Notes: generated from the sequence alone by a model not told the origin. A stretch of DNA of 64,000 nt from Acetobacteraceae bacterium (GCA_947475245.1 CANJLW010000002.1:305358-369357); one strand, 5' to 3'; positions 52,493 through 64,000 are shown, numbered from the stretch's first letter. Numbers and translations are program-made.

Positions 52493-53545
52493 ATGAATGT
52501 AACCCTGCTGGTGGACGGGATGCCCGTTCCCTCGAACGCGTCCGAACCGGATCGCGGTCTCTACCGGCTGAACCTGCCGGTCGGTGAAATCCGACTGGTA
52601 TCCGGCGGCGCGCGACCGAAAGACCTGACGGGCGCGGACGACACACGTCAGTTGGGCGTAGCACTGAAAGCCATGCGCTGGCGTCGGGATAGCGCAACGA
52701 TCGACGTCCCCCTGCAATCCTCCGCCTTCCTCGACGGCTTTCACACGGTCGAGTTCGACGGCGTGCCGCCGAGACCGTTCCGGTGGACGAACGGCAATGC
52801 CGCGCTGCCCGCCGTTCATATGCCGCCCTGGCGGGGCGAAGCGACGCTGGAACTCCATGTCGGCTTCTGGCCGGGCAGCGCCGTTCAGACCGATCCCGGA
52901 CGCGACGCCGCAGTGCTGGGGCTGTTCGAAAATCTCGGCGAAAACTGCGAACTGGCGCTCGCGCAACGACATTACGGCGTCGAACAACCCCTGACCCTGT
53001 TCCGTTGGGCCGGCACGCGCTACGAGAAATTGTTGGCGGGACTGAACTGCGGCTTCGTCGGGCTTGGCGACGCGGCGACCACGGGCATCTACCGGACGAC
53101 CGCGGATTACCGCCTGAGTACACCCTATCTCAACTTTCACACCTGGGCGGGACAGGAACAGGATGCGGCGGGAGTCGCCGAAATCAAGCGTCTCGGACAA
53201 GTGTCCCTTAACCTCCTCCGCCGCAAGCTGCTCCGCGACATCGCAACCGCTCGGCGTATCTTCGTATTCAGAACCGCCGATCCCGAGTTCGGACGGCCCC
53301 GCATGCATCGTCTGCACGCTGCCTTGCGTGCCCATGGCCGAGCGTCGCTCCTGTGTGTAGTACGGCGTAAGCCGGGACAATCCGAGGCCACCGCCGAACG
53401 AGTGGGGGAGGGGCTGTACATCGGACGCCTGACTGATTTCGTCGGCCCGGACGGCCCGTTCGACGAATGGTTGGAACTCTGTTCACAAGTCCAGGCGTTG
53501 CACACACAAGGCAATGAGCGCGAGGCCAACCATGCCGACGCCTGA
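52493..53545 (+). CDS. two-domain protein of unknown function (papain-like/DUF1796-type C-terminal part)
   Basis: A 350-residue protein; a GTG four codons upstream is an alternative start. Residues about 20-125 (LVSGGARPKDLTG, TRQLGVALKAMRW, RWTNGNAALPAV) match a beta-rich unit I recall from glycosyltransferase-associated proteins in Acetobacteraceae. Residues about 140-345 begin FENLGENCELALAQRHYGVE and LFRWAGTRYEKLLAGL, resembling the G-x-N/D-C motif of DUF1796-type putative papain-like proteins, and continue with RKLLRDIATARRIFVFR. Cys in GENCE is a candidate nucleophile. It overlaps the carrier protein gene by 14 nt. No function is established. Confidence 0.6.
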   Translation: MNVTLLVDGMPVPSNASEPDRGLYRLNLPVGEIRLVSGGARPKDLTGADDTRQLGVALKAMRWRRDSATIDVPLQSSAFLDGFHTVEFDGVPPRPFRWTNGNAALPAVHMPPWRGEATLELHVGFWPGSAVQTDPGRDAAVLGLFENLGENCELALAQRHYGVEQPLTLFRWAGTRYEKLLAGLNCGFVGLGDAATTGIYRTTADYRLSTPYLNFHTWAGQEQDAAGVAEIKRLGQVSLNLLRRKLLRDIATARRIFVFRTADPEFGRPRMHRLHAALRAHGRASLLCVVRRKPGQSEATAERVGEGLYIGRLTDFVGPDGPFDEWLELCSQVQALHTQGNEREANHADA

Positions 53546-53822
53546 AACAGTCTCGCCGCCGACCGCCGCGGCGGTCCTCGCGGAACTGCAAAATCTGCTG
53601 CGCCGCATCTGTGAGCAGGATCGCCTTGACCTCGCCCCGGAAACCCGCCTCGACACGATCCCCGGCCTGGACAGCCTTCGCCTGCTTCAGTCGGTGGCGC
53701 ATCTGGAAGACCATTTTAATGTCGAAATCGATGCGGGTGCGTTGGAAGACCTGTCCGTCGTCGCCGATATCGTCGCCGCCGTGACCCAGGCGCGACCGCG
53801 CGACCCAACGGGATCGCCATGA
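53532..53822 (+). CDS. free-standing acyl/peptidyl carrier protein
   Basis: A 96-residue carrier protein. The phosphopantetheine attachment site is Ser48 in PGLDSLRLLQ, flanked by the normal helices (ELQNLLRRICEQDRLDL and HLEDHFNVEIDAGALEDLS). The ATG at 53532 is preferred over the ATG at 53514 because GAGG lies a few bases before it. It overlaps the upstream gene by 14 nt, and its TGA overlaps the start of the adenylation enzyme gene (ATGA). It is distinct from the fatty-acid AcpP, being less acidic and located away from fab genes. It should carry the acid loaded by its neighbour. Confidence 0.85.
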   Translation: MPTPETVSPPTAAAVLAELQNLLRRICEQDRLDLAPETRLDTIPGLDSLRLLQSVAHLEDHFNVEIDAGALEDLSVVADIVAAVTQARPRDPTGSP

Positions 53823-55411
53823 CCGCCGAAACCGGATGGGCGATCGATACCCTGAACTGGGGCCTGCCCGGCGTGCCGCTGGACCCCGAACCGCCGGGTG
53901 CGGAAACATTTTGCGCAACCCCGCTGCTGGACTTGCTGGAAACAGCCGCCGGACGAAGCCCGGACGCCATAGCGCTGACCAGTTGGACCGCTCGGCTTAC
54001 CTATCGCGCGCTCCTGGATCGGGTGCGGGATGTCGCGGCGTCCGTCGTTGCATGCGTTCCCGCGGGTGGAACGATCGCCTGCCTTCTGCCGCGCTCGCCC
54101 GACGGCGTCGCCGCGGTACTGGGATGCCTGGTGTCGGGCCGCGTCTGTCTGATCGCCGATCCCGACTACCCGGCGGAGCGCCTGGCCACCCTGCTGGCCG
54201 ATGCCGCACCGGATGCCCTGCTGACCGCCGTGCCCATGCCGTTCGACAACGTGCCGATTGTTCTGAATTTGGACCGGATATCCGGTCGGACCGTAAACAA
54301 TCGACGCCGACCTGCCGGCACTTGGGACCCCGATGCGCCGAGCGCGGTGCATTTTACCTCCGGCAGTTCCGGTCGCCCGAAAGGGATTGTGCTCTCCGCC
54401 CGATCGATCCTGTACCGCGCCTTGCACACGTCCACCGGGATGAACACATCGCCCGACGATCGCATCTTTACGCTGACGTCCCACGTCACCAGCGCCAACC
54501 TGGCCATGATCCTCGGCGGTCTGCTTCGCGGTGCCCGAATCCTTGTCGCCAACATCGTCACCGAAGGCATAAACACCGTCCTTCGCCTGTTCGAGCGCGA
54601 GGCGGTGACGCTGATGACCGGTACCGCGCCGGTACTGCGCACCTTGCTCGCCATGCCGCGGGCACGCGCGGCGTTCGGCGCGGTCAGGTTGATGCGGGCG
54701 GGAGGCGTGTCGATCGCCGGAACCGATCTTGCCGCATGGCGTCCGGTGCTGCCGTCGACCTGCGCCATTCAGCACGCCTACTCCTCGACCGAAGCCCTGG
54801 TCGTGGCGGTCTGGATCGTGCCGCCCGAAGCGGATGCCAGGCCCGGCGGAGTGCCCTCCGGCGTCCTGCAATCCGTTCACGATTACGCGATCCTCGATCC
54901 CGACGGCAGGCCGGTACCTTTCGGCGAACCCGGCGAACTGGTCCTGCGCGGCCGCTATCTCGCGTTGGGCGAGTGGGTCGGCGGCAGGCTGGTGCCCGGC
55001 CCCATGATGCCGGCACCGGGGCGACCCGGCGCGCGCATATTTCGTACCGGAGACCTGGTGCGCATCGCGCCGGATGGCATCATGCGGGTCCTGGGGCGAG
55101 CCGACCGCCAGATCAAGGTCAACGGCGTTCGCATCGAACCCGCCGAGATAGAGGCAGTCATCAGAACCGACCCGCGCGTGACCGACGCCGTTGCCGTGCT
55201 TTCTTCGGGAACCGCCGCGCCGGAACTGTTTGGCTTCGCCCTCTCCGACGATCCCGACACCGCCGAACTGGTGGCTGCCCTGCGCCGTCGGCTGGCGCAG
55301 GCACTGCCCACCGCGGCGCGTCCGGCCCGCCTGATCGTGCTGACGGCGTTCCCGATGCTGTCCTCCGGCAAGATCGATCTGGCCGCGCTGTCACGCTGGG
55401 CGCGGGACTGA
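53819..55411 (+). CDS. free-standing adenylation (AMP-forming) enzyme, NRPS A-domain-like
   Basis: A 530-residue ANL-superfamily enzyme that should activate a carboxylic acid as AMP ester and load it on the adjacent carrier protein. Core motifs: A3 FTSGSSGRPKGIVLS (179-193), A5 YSSTEA (321-326), A7 RTGDL (409-413), A8 GRADRQIKVNGVRIEPAEIE (426-445) and A10 MLSSGKID with catalytic Lys518. At the A4 position, where alpha-amino-acid-activating domains keep an Asp, the sequence around 224-226 is TSA, so the acid may lack a free alpha-amino group (inference). No condensation or thioesterase domain is attached. It closes the three-gene cassette. Confidence 0.85.
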   Translation: MTAETGWAIDTLNWGLPGVPLDPEPPGAETFCATPLLDLLETAAGRSPDAIALTSWTARLTYRALLDRVRDVAASVVACVPAGGTIACLLPRSPDGVAAVLGCLVSGRVCLIADPDYPAERLATLLADAAPDALLTAVPMPFDNVPIVLNLDRISGRTVNNRRRPAGTWDPDAPSAVHFTSGSSGRPKGIVLSARSILYRALHTSTGMNTSPDDRIFTLTSHVTSANLAMILGGLLRGARILVANIVTEGINTVLRLFEREAVTLMTGTAPVLRTLLAMPRARAAFGAVRLMRAGGVSIAGTDLAAWRPVLPSTCAIQHAYSSTEALVVAVWIVPPEADARPGGVPSGVLQSVHDYAILDPDGRPVPFGEPGELVLRGRYLALGEWVGGRLVPGPMMPAPGRPGARIFRTGDLVRIAPDGIMRVLGRADRQIKVNGVRIEPAEIEAVIRTDPRVTDAVAVLSSGTAAPELFGFALSDDPDTAELVAALRRRLAQALPTAARPARLIVLTAFPMLSSGKIDLAALSRWARD

Positions 55412-55500
55412 TTTAGCCCGACTGTTCGCAGCCCCCTCTTGCCGCCCGACCCGCGCGGCGCGCAAACTCCCGCGCCACAATGAACAGAGGAGCCCAAGTC

Positions 55501-56037
55501 ATGACCGCGAAGCCCAAAGGCCGTATTCGCCACGTCGCCCTGAGCGTGGCCGATCCCTGGGAAACCGCCGCTTTTTACAAAGACTCCCTCGGCCTGGAAG
55601 AAGTCACCGAACTCGACGGGCCGCTCGCCGAGGGCGTGTTCCTGACCGACGGCGTCGTCAACCTGGCGATCCTCAAGTTCAAGACCGACGAGGCCTCCCA
55701 AGGCACCGGCGCGGACTTCGTCGGGCTGCACCACATCGGCTTCTGGGTCGATGACGTCATCGCCACCGGCAAGGACGTGCGCGCCGCCGGCGCGACCTGG
55801 ATCATGGGCGATCCCAACAACCCCGACGGTTACGAAATCAAACACACCGACCTGTCCGGCATCATCTTCGATATTGCCGCCCACGGCTGGGCCGGATCGC
55901 AGAAAGCCCCCGGAGAGCCGGAAAACGTCGTGCACATGAACCCGCACCGTCGCCTCGCGAAGTTCGACGAACGCCGCGAAGCCGCGCAACGCGCGTTGGA
56001 AGCGCGGAAAAGCCAGTTGGCGCAAGCCGCGGAGTAA
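55501..56037 (+). CDS. VOC (glyoxalase/dioxygenase superfamily) protein
   Basis: A 178-residue protein, starting at the ATG at 55501 behind AGAGGAGC. One complete VOC domain spans about residues 9-130: IRHVALSVADPWETAAFYKD (9-28), then FVGLHHIGFWVDDV and the metal-site-like GDPNNPDGYEIKHTD. His12, His77 or His78 and Glu in the last strand are possible metal ligands. The C-terminal 45 residues are a charged helix (RREAAQRALEARKSQLAQ). The reaction is unknown. It ends next to a strong inverted repeat shared with the convergent corC gene. Confidence 0.82.
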   Translation: MTAKPKGRIRHVALSVADPWETAAFYKDSLGLEEVTELDGPLAEGVFLTDGVVNLAILKFKTDEASQGTGADFVGLHHIGFWVDDVIATGKDVRAAGATWIMGDPNNPDGYEIKHTDLSGIIFDIAAHGWAGSQKAPGEPENVVHMNPHRRLAKFDERREAAQRALEARKSQLAQAAE

Positions 56038-56046
56038 CCGACTTTC

Positions 56047-56073
56047 GCCTCTCCCGCCCTGGGCGGGAGAGGC
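56047..56073. terminator. bidirectional terminator-like inverted repeat
   Basis: A 12-bp perfect stem (GCCTCTCCCGCC, loop CTG, GGCGGGAGAGGC) lies between the convergent VOC gene and corC, touching the last base of corC. It is flanked by ACTTTC and TATTCC. It shares the CTCTCCC-GGGAGAG core with the elements at 14658-14683 and 43876-44025. Confidence 0.6.
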
Positions 56074-56945
56074 TATTCCGCCGCGGTCTCCGTCTTGCGG
56101 ACCCGCAGGCGACGAATCCGGCGCGGGTCGGCGTCCAGAACGCGGAACTCGATGCCGGACGGATGACTGATCACCTCGCCCTTGGCCGGAACGCGCCCGG
56201 CCAAGGTGAAGACCAGCCCGCCGACTGTTTCGATGTCGGCGTCGCGCTCGTCCTCGCTCAGCACCGGGCCGATGCGCTTCTCAAAATCCTCGACGGTCAG
56301 GCGCGCGTTCAGGTCCAGCGCGCCGTCGGGACGCTCGGTGACCATCGGCGCCTCGACATCGTCATGCTCGTCGGAAATATCGCCGGTGATGGTTTCGACC
56401 AGGTCCTCGATCGTCACCAATCCGTCGATCCCGCCGTATTCGTCCACCACCAGCGCCATGTGCATGCGCTGTTGGCGCATCTGCAACAACAGGTCCAAAA
56501 CCGGAATTTGCGGCGCCACCATCAACGGCTTCCGCAAAATCGCCTCCAACGAAAACGCCTCCGCTCGGCCTACATACGCAAACACGTCCTTGACGTGGAC
56601 CATGCCCATGACATCGTCGAGCTGTTCGCGAAACACGGGCAGGCGAGAATGGCCGTCGTTGCGAATCTGCTCGATCGCCTGTGCCAATGTGACGTCGACG
56701 CGCATCGCGACGATGTCGGCGCGCGGCACCATCACATCGTCGGCCGTCGTTTCCCGCAACCGCAGCACGTTGGCGATCAACAGCCGTTCGTGCCGATCCA
56801 ACTCCGGCTGCGCGCCTGGCTTTTGCTGCGCGTCCGCTGCCTCCTGCACCAGTTCCGCGATGGAGTCGCGCAGAGAATGCTCGTGCGGCTTATGGCCCAT
56901 CATTTGACGAACCCGGGTAAGCAGCGATGTCCTGGACGGGTTCAT
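56073..56945 (-). CDS. corC: CorC/HlyC-type CBS-domain protein
   Basis: A 290-residue cytosolic protein with two CBS domains (about 70-190) and a C-terminal CorC/HlyC transporter-associated domain (about 205-280). Motifs: [59 protein letters not shown] and [19 protein letters not shown]. The membrane DUF21 part is absent, as in E. coli CorC. It is linked to magnesium/cobalt efflux or membrane stress. The ATG overlaps the ybeY stop. Usually lnt follows in this cluster; here the run ends at the terminator. Confidence 0.9.
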   Translation of the reverse strand: MNPSRTSLLTRVRQMMGHKPHEHSLRDSIAELVQEAADAQQKPGAQPELDRHERLLIANVLRLRETTADDVMVPRADIVAMRVDVTLAQAIEQIRNDGHSRLPVFREQLDDVMGMVHVKDVFAYVGRAEAFSLEAILRKPLMVAPQIPVLDLLLQMRQQRMHMALVVDEYGGIDGLVTIEDLVETITGDISDEHDDVEAPMVTERPDGALDLNARLTVEDFEKRIGPVLSEDERDADIETVGGLVFTLAGRVPAKGEVISHPSGIEFRVLDADPRRIRRLRVRKTETAAE

Positions 56946-57380
56946 GCGCGCTTCCATGGGTTTGCGACGCCGATGCGGCTGAGAATGCGAGATTCCTCCA
57001 TTTCCATCCGGCGGGCGTCGCCGGGATGGTGATGATCCATGCCTTGCAGGTGCAGCGCGCCGTGCACGACCAGATGCGCCAGATGCGCGGCGGGCTTCTT
57101 GCCCTGCTGGGCGGCTTCCCGACGAATGACGCCCAATGCCAGGATGATCTCCGGCGCCGGATGTTCGTAGGTCAGGACGTTGGTTGGCTTGTCGCGCCCG
57201 CGATGGCGCGCGTTCAGGCGACGGACCATGCGGTCGTCCGCCAGCACGATCGTGCCCTCCATCCCCGCGGCGCGAGCGGCGCGCGCGACGATGGCTTCGG
57301 CTCGGGGCACGCAGCGACGCCACGCGGCCTGGGCCACGATGACGTCGACATAGGCTTTGACCCCCGCTTGCGCGGGGCGG

Positions 57381-57397
<17 letters not shown>
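56942..57397 (-). CDS. ybeY: endoribonuclease YbeY, rRNA maturation factor
   Basis: A 151-residue zinc-dependent RNase involved in 16S rRNA 3'-end maturation and ribosome quality control. The signature [13 protein letters not shown] (110-122) provides His112, His116 and His122. [15 protein letters not shown] carries the conserved TNVLS-like strand. The start at 57397 has AGAGAG upstream and overlaps the phoH end by 17 nt; the frame is open further upstream inside phoH, without similarity. Confidence 0.94.
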
Positions 57398-58435
<1,038 letters not shown>

Positions 58436-58439
<4 letters not shown>

Positions 58440-59794
58440 GCGATCAGTCTCTCCTGGTTGACGGTTCCTGTCAGTGAGTTTGGCAAAGCAGCGCCGATTC
58501 GCACCGACATTTCGGTGCCAATCAAGTCTTGCCCGGCTGTGAGGTGAACGGGTTGAAGAAATGGTGACCGTCCCGCGACCTGTCCGGGATGGCGTCCGGT
58601 CCCGGTAAACAGCACCGACAGATCGAGCCCGACACAACTGGCGTTGAAGCGCGCCTGCTGTTCCCGCAGCAGCGCCTGCAAGGCCTGCAAGCGGCGGTCC
58701 TTGTCGGCTTCCGCCACCTGACGCGGCGCGCCCGCGGCGGGCGTGCCCGGCCGGGGGGAGTATTTGAAGCTGTACGCCTGGGCGAAACCGACCGCGCGCA
58801 CCAGCGCCATCGTTGCCTCGAAGTCTTCCTCGGTCTCGCCGGGATGGCCGACGATGAAGTCCGACGAAAACGCAATATCGGGGCGCGCGGCCCGCAGCTT
58901 GTCGATCAGGCGGAGATAGTCGGCGGCGGTATGGCCGCGGTTCATCGCATCCAGGATGCGGTCGGAACCGGACTGCACGGGAAGATGCAGAAACGGCATC
59001 AGCGTCGGCAGGTCGCGATGCGCCGCAATCAGATCGTCGTCCATGTCGCGCGGGTGCGATGTGGCGTAGCGCAGCCGCAGCAGGCCGGGAAGGGCGGCCA
59101 GCGCGCGCAACAGGCGGCCCAGACCCCAGGCCTCGCCGTCCGGCCCGGTGCCGTGCCACGCATTCACGTTTTGCCCCAGCACCGTGATCTCTCGCGCGCC
59201 CTGGGCGACCAGTCGCTCCGCCTCCGCCACAATGCCGGCCACGGGGCGGCTTTGTTCCGCGCCGCGCGTGTAAGGCACGACGCAAAAGCTGCAAAATTTG
59301 TCGCAACCTTCCTGCACCGTCAGAAACGCGGTCACGCCCTGCGGCGCCGCGGCCTCCGGCAGATGGTCGAACTTATCCTCGGTCGGAAATTCCGTTTCGA
59401 TGACCGATGCCCCGGCCCGTGCCGCGCGCGCCACCATCTCCGGCAGTCGGTGATAGGTCTGCGGCCCCAGCACGATGTCGACATACGGCGCGCGGGCAAG
59501 AATCTCCTTGCCTTCCGCCTGCGCCACGCAGCCCGCCACCGCGATCACCATCTTGCCGCCCTGCGCGTCCTTGATCCGGCGCAGGCGACCGAGTTCGGAG
59601 AATACCTTCTCCGCCGCCTTATCGCGAATATGGCAGGTGTTCAGGATCACCATGTCGGCGCCGTCCGGCCGATCCACCGGCTGGTAGCCGAGCGGGGCGA
59701 GGACGTCCGCCATGCGGCCGCTGTCGTACACGTTCATCTGGCAACCCCAGGTGATCACATGCAGACTCTTCCGCGTCGGTTCGCTCGGGTTCAT
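58436..59794 (-). CDS. miaB: tRNA-2-methylthio-N6-dimethylallyladenosine synthase MiaB
   Basis: Radical-SAM methylthiotransferase that adds a methylthio group to i6A37 of tRNAs. 452 residues. The N-terminal cluster ligands are Cys18 (TWGCQMN), Cys54 ([10 protein letters not shown]) and Cys89 ([10 protein letters not shown]). The radical-SAM cluster is held by CDKFCSFC in [41 protein letters not shown] and [16 protein letters not shown] follow in order, and a TRAM domain closes the protein. It is the first gene of miaB-phoH-ybeY-corC. It is divergent from rnd across a 217-nt gap in which nothing further was recognised. Confidence 0.96.
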
Positions 59795-60011
59795 GCGCCA
59801 TGCTCCGCGTCAGCCCAACGGAGAGGTCCGCTGGGAAAGCGGGGAGGAATCGTCGCACAAAGCGCGTTGGTCAAGCGCGGCAGCGCATATCTGGCTCCAT
59901 TCGGACCCTGTATTTTGGCGTTCATGCCGCGCGCCCTGTCAACAGCGGATTTTTTCGCCGTTTCGGCCCCGCCGGTTTTGGTAAATGTCGCAGCGCGTGT
60001 AGAACGATGTC

Positions 60012-61199
60012 ATGCCCATACCGTCGCAACCAAACCCGCAAGACCTGATCCCGATCACCACCACGCAGGCGCTGTCGGCCTTGTGTGAGCGTCTGGGCGG
60101 AGAGGCATTCATCACCGTCGATACCGAGTTCATGCGGGAACGCACCTATTGGCCCGAACTCTGCCTGATCCAGATTGCCGGTGAGAACGACCTCGCCCTG
60201 ATCGACGCCCTGTCGCCGGACATCGACCTCGCCCCGCTCGGTGCCCTCCTCGCCAACCAGGCCGTCACCAAAGTCTTCCACGCCGCTCGGCAGGACATCG
60301 AAATTTTCGTGCTGCTGTTCGGCGATGTGCCGAGACCGCTGTTCGACACCCAGGTCGCGGCCATGGTCGCAGGCTTCGGCGATCAGGTCGGCTACGATTC
60401 GCTGGTGTCCGGGCTGACCGGCGCGTCGATCGACAAAGCGCATCGCTTCAGCGATTGGTCCGTGCGACCGCTCTCCGCATCGCAACTCGCCTATGCCGCG
60501 GGCGATGTCACCCATCTGCGAGAAGTCTATCGCCGGCTGAACGCCAAGCTGCGCGACGAAAATCGCCTGGATTGGGTGGAGCAGGAGATGGCGATCCTGT
60601 CCAACCCCGATACCTATCGCACCGATCCGGAAACCATCTGGGAACGCATGCGCCCGCGCAGCGGCAACCGGCGCTTTCTGGGCACGCTCAAGGTCCTGGC
60701 GGCGTGGCGGGAGCGGGAGGCGCAGCGGGTCAATATTCCGCGCCAACGTTTGATCAAGGACGAAGCCCTGCTGGAAATCGCCGCCACCGCGCCGGCCAAC
60801 CCGGAAGCCCTGGCGCGCGCGCGCGGCATCACCAAGGGCTTCGCCGAGGGACGCACCGGCGCCGCCCTGCTGGAAGCCGTGGCAACCGCCCGCGCCATGT
60901 CGGACGACGAGATGCCGCTGCCGGCCCAGGCGCGCGATTCGCTGCGACCGTCCGGCGCGCTGGTGGCGTTGCTGAAAGTTCTGCTGGCCGCGAAATGCGA
61001 AATGCACCACGTCGCCCCGCGTCTGGTCGCCAGTTCCGACGACATCGACCGGCTGGCGGCGGAAGCAACACCCGACGTCGCCTGCATGCACGGCTGGCGT
61101 CACGGCGTGTTCGGCGCGGACGCCGAGGCGTTGAAGCAGGGGAAGATCGCGCTGGGCGTCGACGGCAGACGGATCCGGCTGGTGCCGACCTCCGACTGA
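60012..61199 (+). CDS. rnd: ribonuclease D
   Basis: 3'-5' exoribonuclease for tRNA and stable RNA trimming, 395 residues. DEDD exonuclease motifs: FITVDTEFMRERTYWPELCL (34-53, with Asp37 and Glu39), VTKVFHAARQDIEIF and the later SQLAYAAGDVTHLREVYRRL, whose Tyr and Asp complete the site. A first HRDC helical domain is at about 205-285 (PRSGNRRFLGTLKVLAAWRE), and a second follows. It ends 8 nt from the convergent acyltransferase gene. Confidence 0.94.
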   Translation: MPIPSQPNPQDLIPITTTQALSALCERLGGEAFITVDTEFMRERTYWPELCLIQIAGENDLALIDALSPDIDLAPLGALLANQAVTKVFHAARQDIEIFVLLFGDVPRPLFDTQVAAMVAGFGDQVGYDSLVSGLTGASIDKAHRFSDWSVRPLSASQLAYAAGDVTHLREVYRRLNAKLRDENRLDWVEQEMAILSNPDTYRTDPETIWERMRPRSGNRRFLGTLKVLAAWREREAQRVNIPRQRLIKDEALLEIAATAPANPEALARARGITKGFAEGRTGAALLEAVATARAMSDDEMPLPAQARDSLRPSGALVALLKVLLAAKCEMHHVAPRLVASSDDIDRLAAEATPDVACMHGWRHGVFGADAEALKQGKIALGVDGRRIRLVPTSD

Positions 61200-61207
61200 T
61201 AAGGTCA

Positions 61208-62236
61208 TCAGGCGAGTGCGTGCTCGCCCGATTGGCTCGAAGTGCTCTCGTCCATTGTTTCCGCGCCCAACGGCATCGCCGGTCGGTTCTGACGCAGGGT
61301 GGAAGCACCGTCGGCGATGATCCGCCACACCGCGTTCGACAGCGCCTTACGATCCGGGTAGCGCGCCGGGTCGAGCGGCGCATGCAGCAGCACGGTCACG
61401 CGCAGATTGGTGTTCTGCGACAACTGCCAGAAATGCGACGCGATATCCATGTCGCCATACCAGGCGAAGACGGGACGGTTGGCGCGCCCGGTCGGCAGAC
61501 CGTTCAGGCGGTCGTACACCACCGACACCGGCTGAATGATCGGCAGCTTCGACGGGTCGGTGTTCCGGCCGGCTTCCGCCAGCGCGAAGAACGACGAGCG
61601 GAAGGGAAGCACGCGCGATCCGTCGGAGCTTGTTCCCTCCGGGAACATGATCAGATTGTCGCCGCGATCCAGCACCCGCTGCATCTCGTCGCGTTCCTGG
61701 TTCACCGTGCCGCGCTTACGCGAAACGAAGACCGTGCGGCCGAGTTGGGCGATGGTGCCGATGACGGGCCAGCGCGCGACGTCGCCCTTGGCCACGAAGC
61801 AGCCGTCCAACACGCCGCCGATCACGGGAACGTCCACCCACGAGGAATGGTTGGAGACGAACAGAACCGGGCGTTCCGACGTGTTGCTGGCCAGGGACCC
61901 GATCACGCGGACGCGCAGACCCAGGATGCGGCTGAACATCGCCCAATAGATGCGCGCCACATGAATTTTCGCCCGTCCCGGCATCATCAGACACGCCGCC
62001 TGCGCCAAGGCGCTCGGCAGGGTCCACAGCAGGATCGACATGCCGCGCCTGGACGCGCGCAGGCGCCGGCTCAGCAGCCATCCTTCCTGCCCGTTCGGCG
62101 TATCCCGCAGAAAGCCGGGCTCTCGGTGCTGCTCGCGGTCCATGCGCGGGCGTCGCGCCAGGTAGCCGAGATGAAGGCCCTTGGCCCTGCGTCCGGACGC
62201 ATCCGATGCGGCGATTGGATTCTGTGAATTTGGCAT
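61208..62236 (-). CDS. PlsC-type 1-acyl-sn-glycerol-3-phosphate acyltransferase
   Basis: A 342-residue phospholipid-synthesis acyltransferase from the ATG at 62236; the open frame further upstream runs antisense through glpK and is not coding. The HX4D catalytic motif is in VSNHSSWVDVP, followed by the glycerol-phosphate-binding FPEGTSSDGSRVLPF. VFVSRKRGTVNQERDEM and PIIQPVSVVYD are also typical. The first 65 residues are basic and poorly conserved; a membrane-associated helix follows (about 66-82, SILLWTLPSALAQAACL). It may also acylate lyso-ornithine lipids, as some alphaproteobacterial relatives do. Confidence 0.85.
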   Translation of the reverse strand: MPNSQNPIAASDASGRRAKGLHLGYLARRPRMDREQHREPGFLRDTPNGQEGWLLSRRLRASRRGMSILLWTLPSALAQAACLMMPGRAKIHVARIYWAMFSRILGLRVRVIGSLASNTSERPVLFVSNHSSWVDVPVIGGVLDGCFVAKGDVARWPVIGTIAQLGRTVFVSRKRGTVNQERDEMQRVLDRGDNLIMFPEGTSSDGSRVLPFRSSFFALAEAGRNTDPSKLPIIQPVSVVYDRLNGLPTGRANRPVFAWYGDMDIASHFWQLSQNTNLRVTVLLHAPLDPARYPDRKALSNAVWRIIADGASTLRQNRPAMPLGAETMDESTSSQSGEHALA

Positions 62237-62371
62237 GAGTATCCGATAGCGCGCGAGGCATGACGGAACAATGGCGGGCCTATGACGGTTCCGCGAACAT
62301 CGCGTTGCCGAACGGCGGTTGACCAACGCGCGTGGGCGTAGAATTTTGCCGCGGGGAAACAGGATACGGGC

Positions 62372-63856
<1,485 letters not shown>

Positions 63857-64000
63857 CCCATCTTATTCATCGCATGCCAGGGATTCGTTGGCGGGCGTAG
63901 CGTAATCGTCTGATTTGATGCAGAGATTTGGGTGTCGAGACCAACATCTGCCGAATCGGACGGTGCCACACCCGCCATGGTCGAAAATACTCCACTGCCG
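63857..64000. other. unassigned sequence after glpK to the window edge
   Basis: These 144 nt hold no gene I can support. An ATG at 63977 opens a frame of eight codons (MVENTPLP) that runs off the window, without a ribosome site; it could be the start of the next gene but is too short to judge. No strong terminator stem was seen after glpK. Confidence 0.4.

Noticed and set aside
53836..55416. 526-codon open frame in another frame of the same strand as the adenylation enzyme
   Set aside because: Composition is Arg/Ala-rich shadow sequence; the 53819 frame carries every A-domain motif.

Overview
The window is GC-rich chromosomal DNA from an alphaproteobacterium, most likely in the Rhodospirillales/Acetobacteraceae range. 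The evidence is the gene content and order: FlaF next to flagellin; the runs lysC-ptsP and prfA-prmC-DUF4167; miaB-phoH-ybeY-corC; a petABC cytochrome bc1 operon; metX-metW; and a chorismate mutase-hisC-tyrA operon. This placement is inferred from family knowledge, not from a marker gene. No rRNA, tRNA, CRISPR array, transposase, integrase or phage gene was seen. Coding density is very high, many gene pairs overlap by 4 nt (ATGA), and no gap exceeds about 275 nt.

Layout. 1-4547 (+): tail of a membrane protein, then a CoA-linked catabolic operon (CaiB-type CoA-transferase, enoyl-CoA hydratase, a shortened 2-oxoglutarate-oxygenase-like protein, two tandem cupins, a 2-hydroxyacid dehydrogenase). 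4536-10490 (-): flagellin, FlaF, a TPR-methyltransferase, a SPINDLY-type O-GlcNAc-transferase-like protein, a FlaG-like protein and a GT4 glycosyltransferase; together they look like a flagellin-modification locus. 10666-13319 (-): PhnD-PhnE-PhnE phosphonate-type uptake genes with no PhnC ATPase beside them. 13404-17810: two glutathione transferases, a small membrane protein, an Atm1-type ABC exporter and a Nudix hydrolase. 28672 down to 17832 (-): a long collinear housekeeping run, lysC, nitronate monooxygenase, ptsP, a RodZ-like gene, ispG, hisS, prfA, prmC, a small ORF and DUF4167. 28757-33887: ubiG, a glycosyltransferase-like gene, der, bamB and a YfgM-like gene.

34025-38640: a large unknown lipoprotein, dienelactone hydrolase, an O-antigen-ligase-type membrane protein and a 57-residue membrane ORF. 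42221 down to 38708 (-): petA-petB-petC and mtnP. 42439-47261: hemF, trmO, a palindromic intergenic repeat, a DUF985 cupin, a glutathione transferase, gloB and two methyltransferases including metW. 47302-51423: metX and the aromatic amino-acid operon. 51502-55411: a TauD-type dioxygenase facing a three-gene cassette (unknown protein, free-standing acyl carrier protein, free-standing adenylation enzyme). 55501-63856: a VOC protein, corC-ybeY-phoH-miaB, RNase D, an acyltransferase and glycerol kinase.

The parts most worth pursuing are the carrier-protein/adenylation cassette (52493-55411), the flagellin-modification locus (4536-10490), the chorismate mutase fused to an eroded prephenate-dehydratase-like region (48571-49449), and the catabolic operon with duplicated cupins. 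All functional calls rest on reading motifs and family memory; no database search was run.
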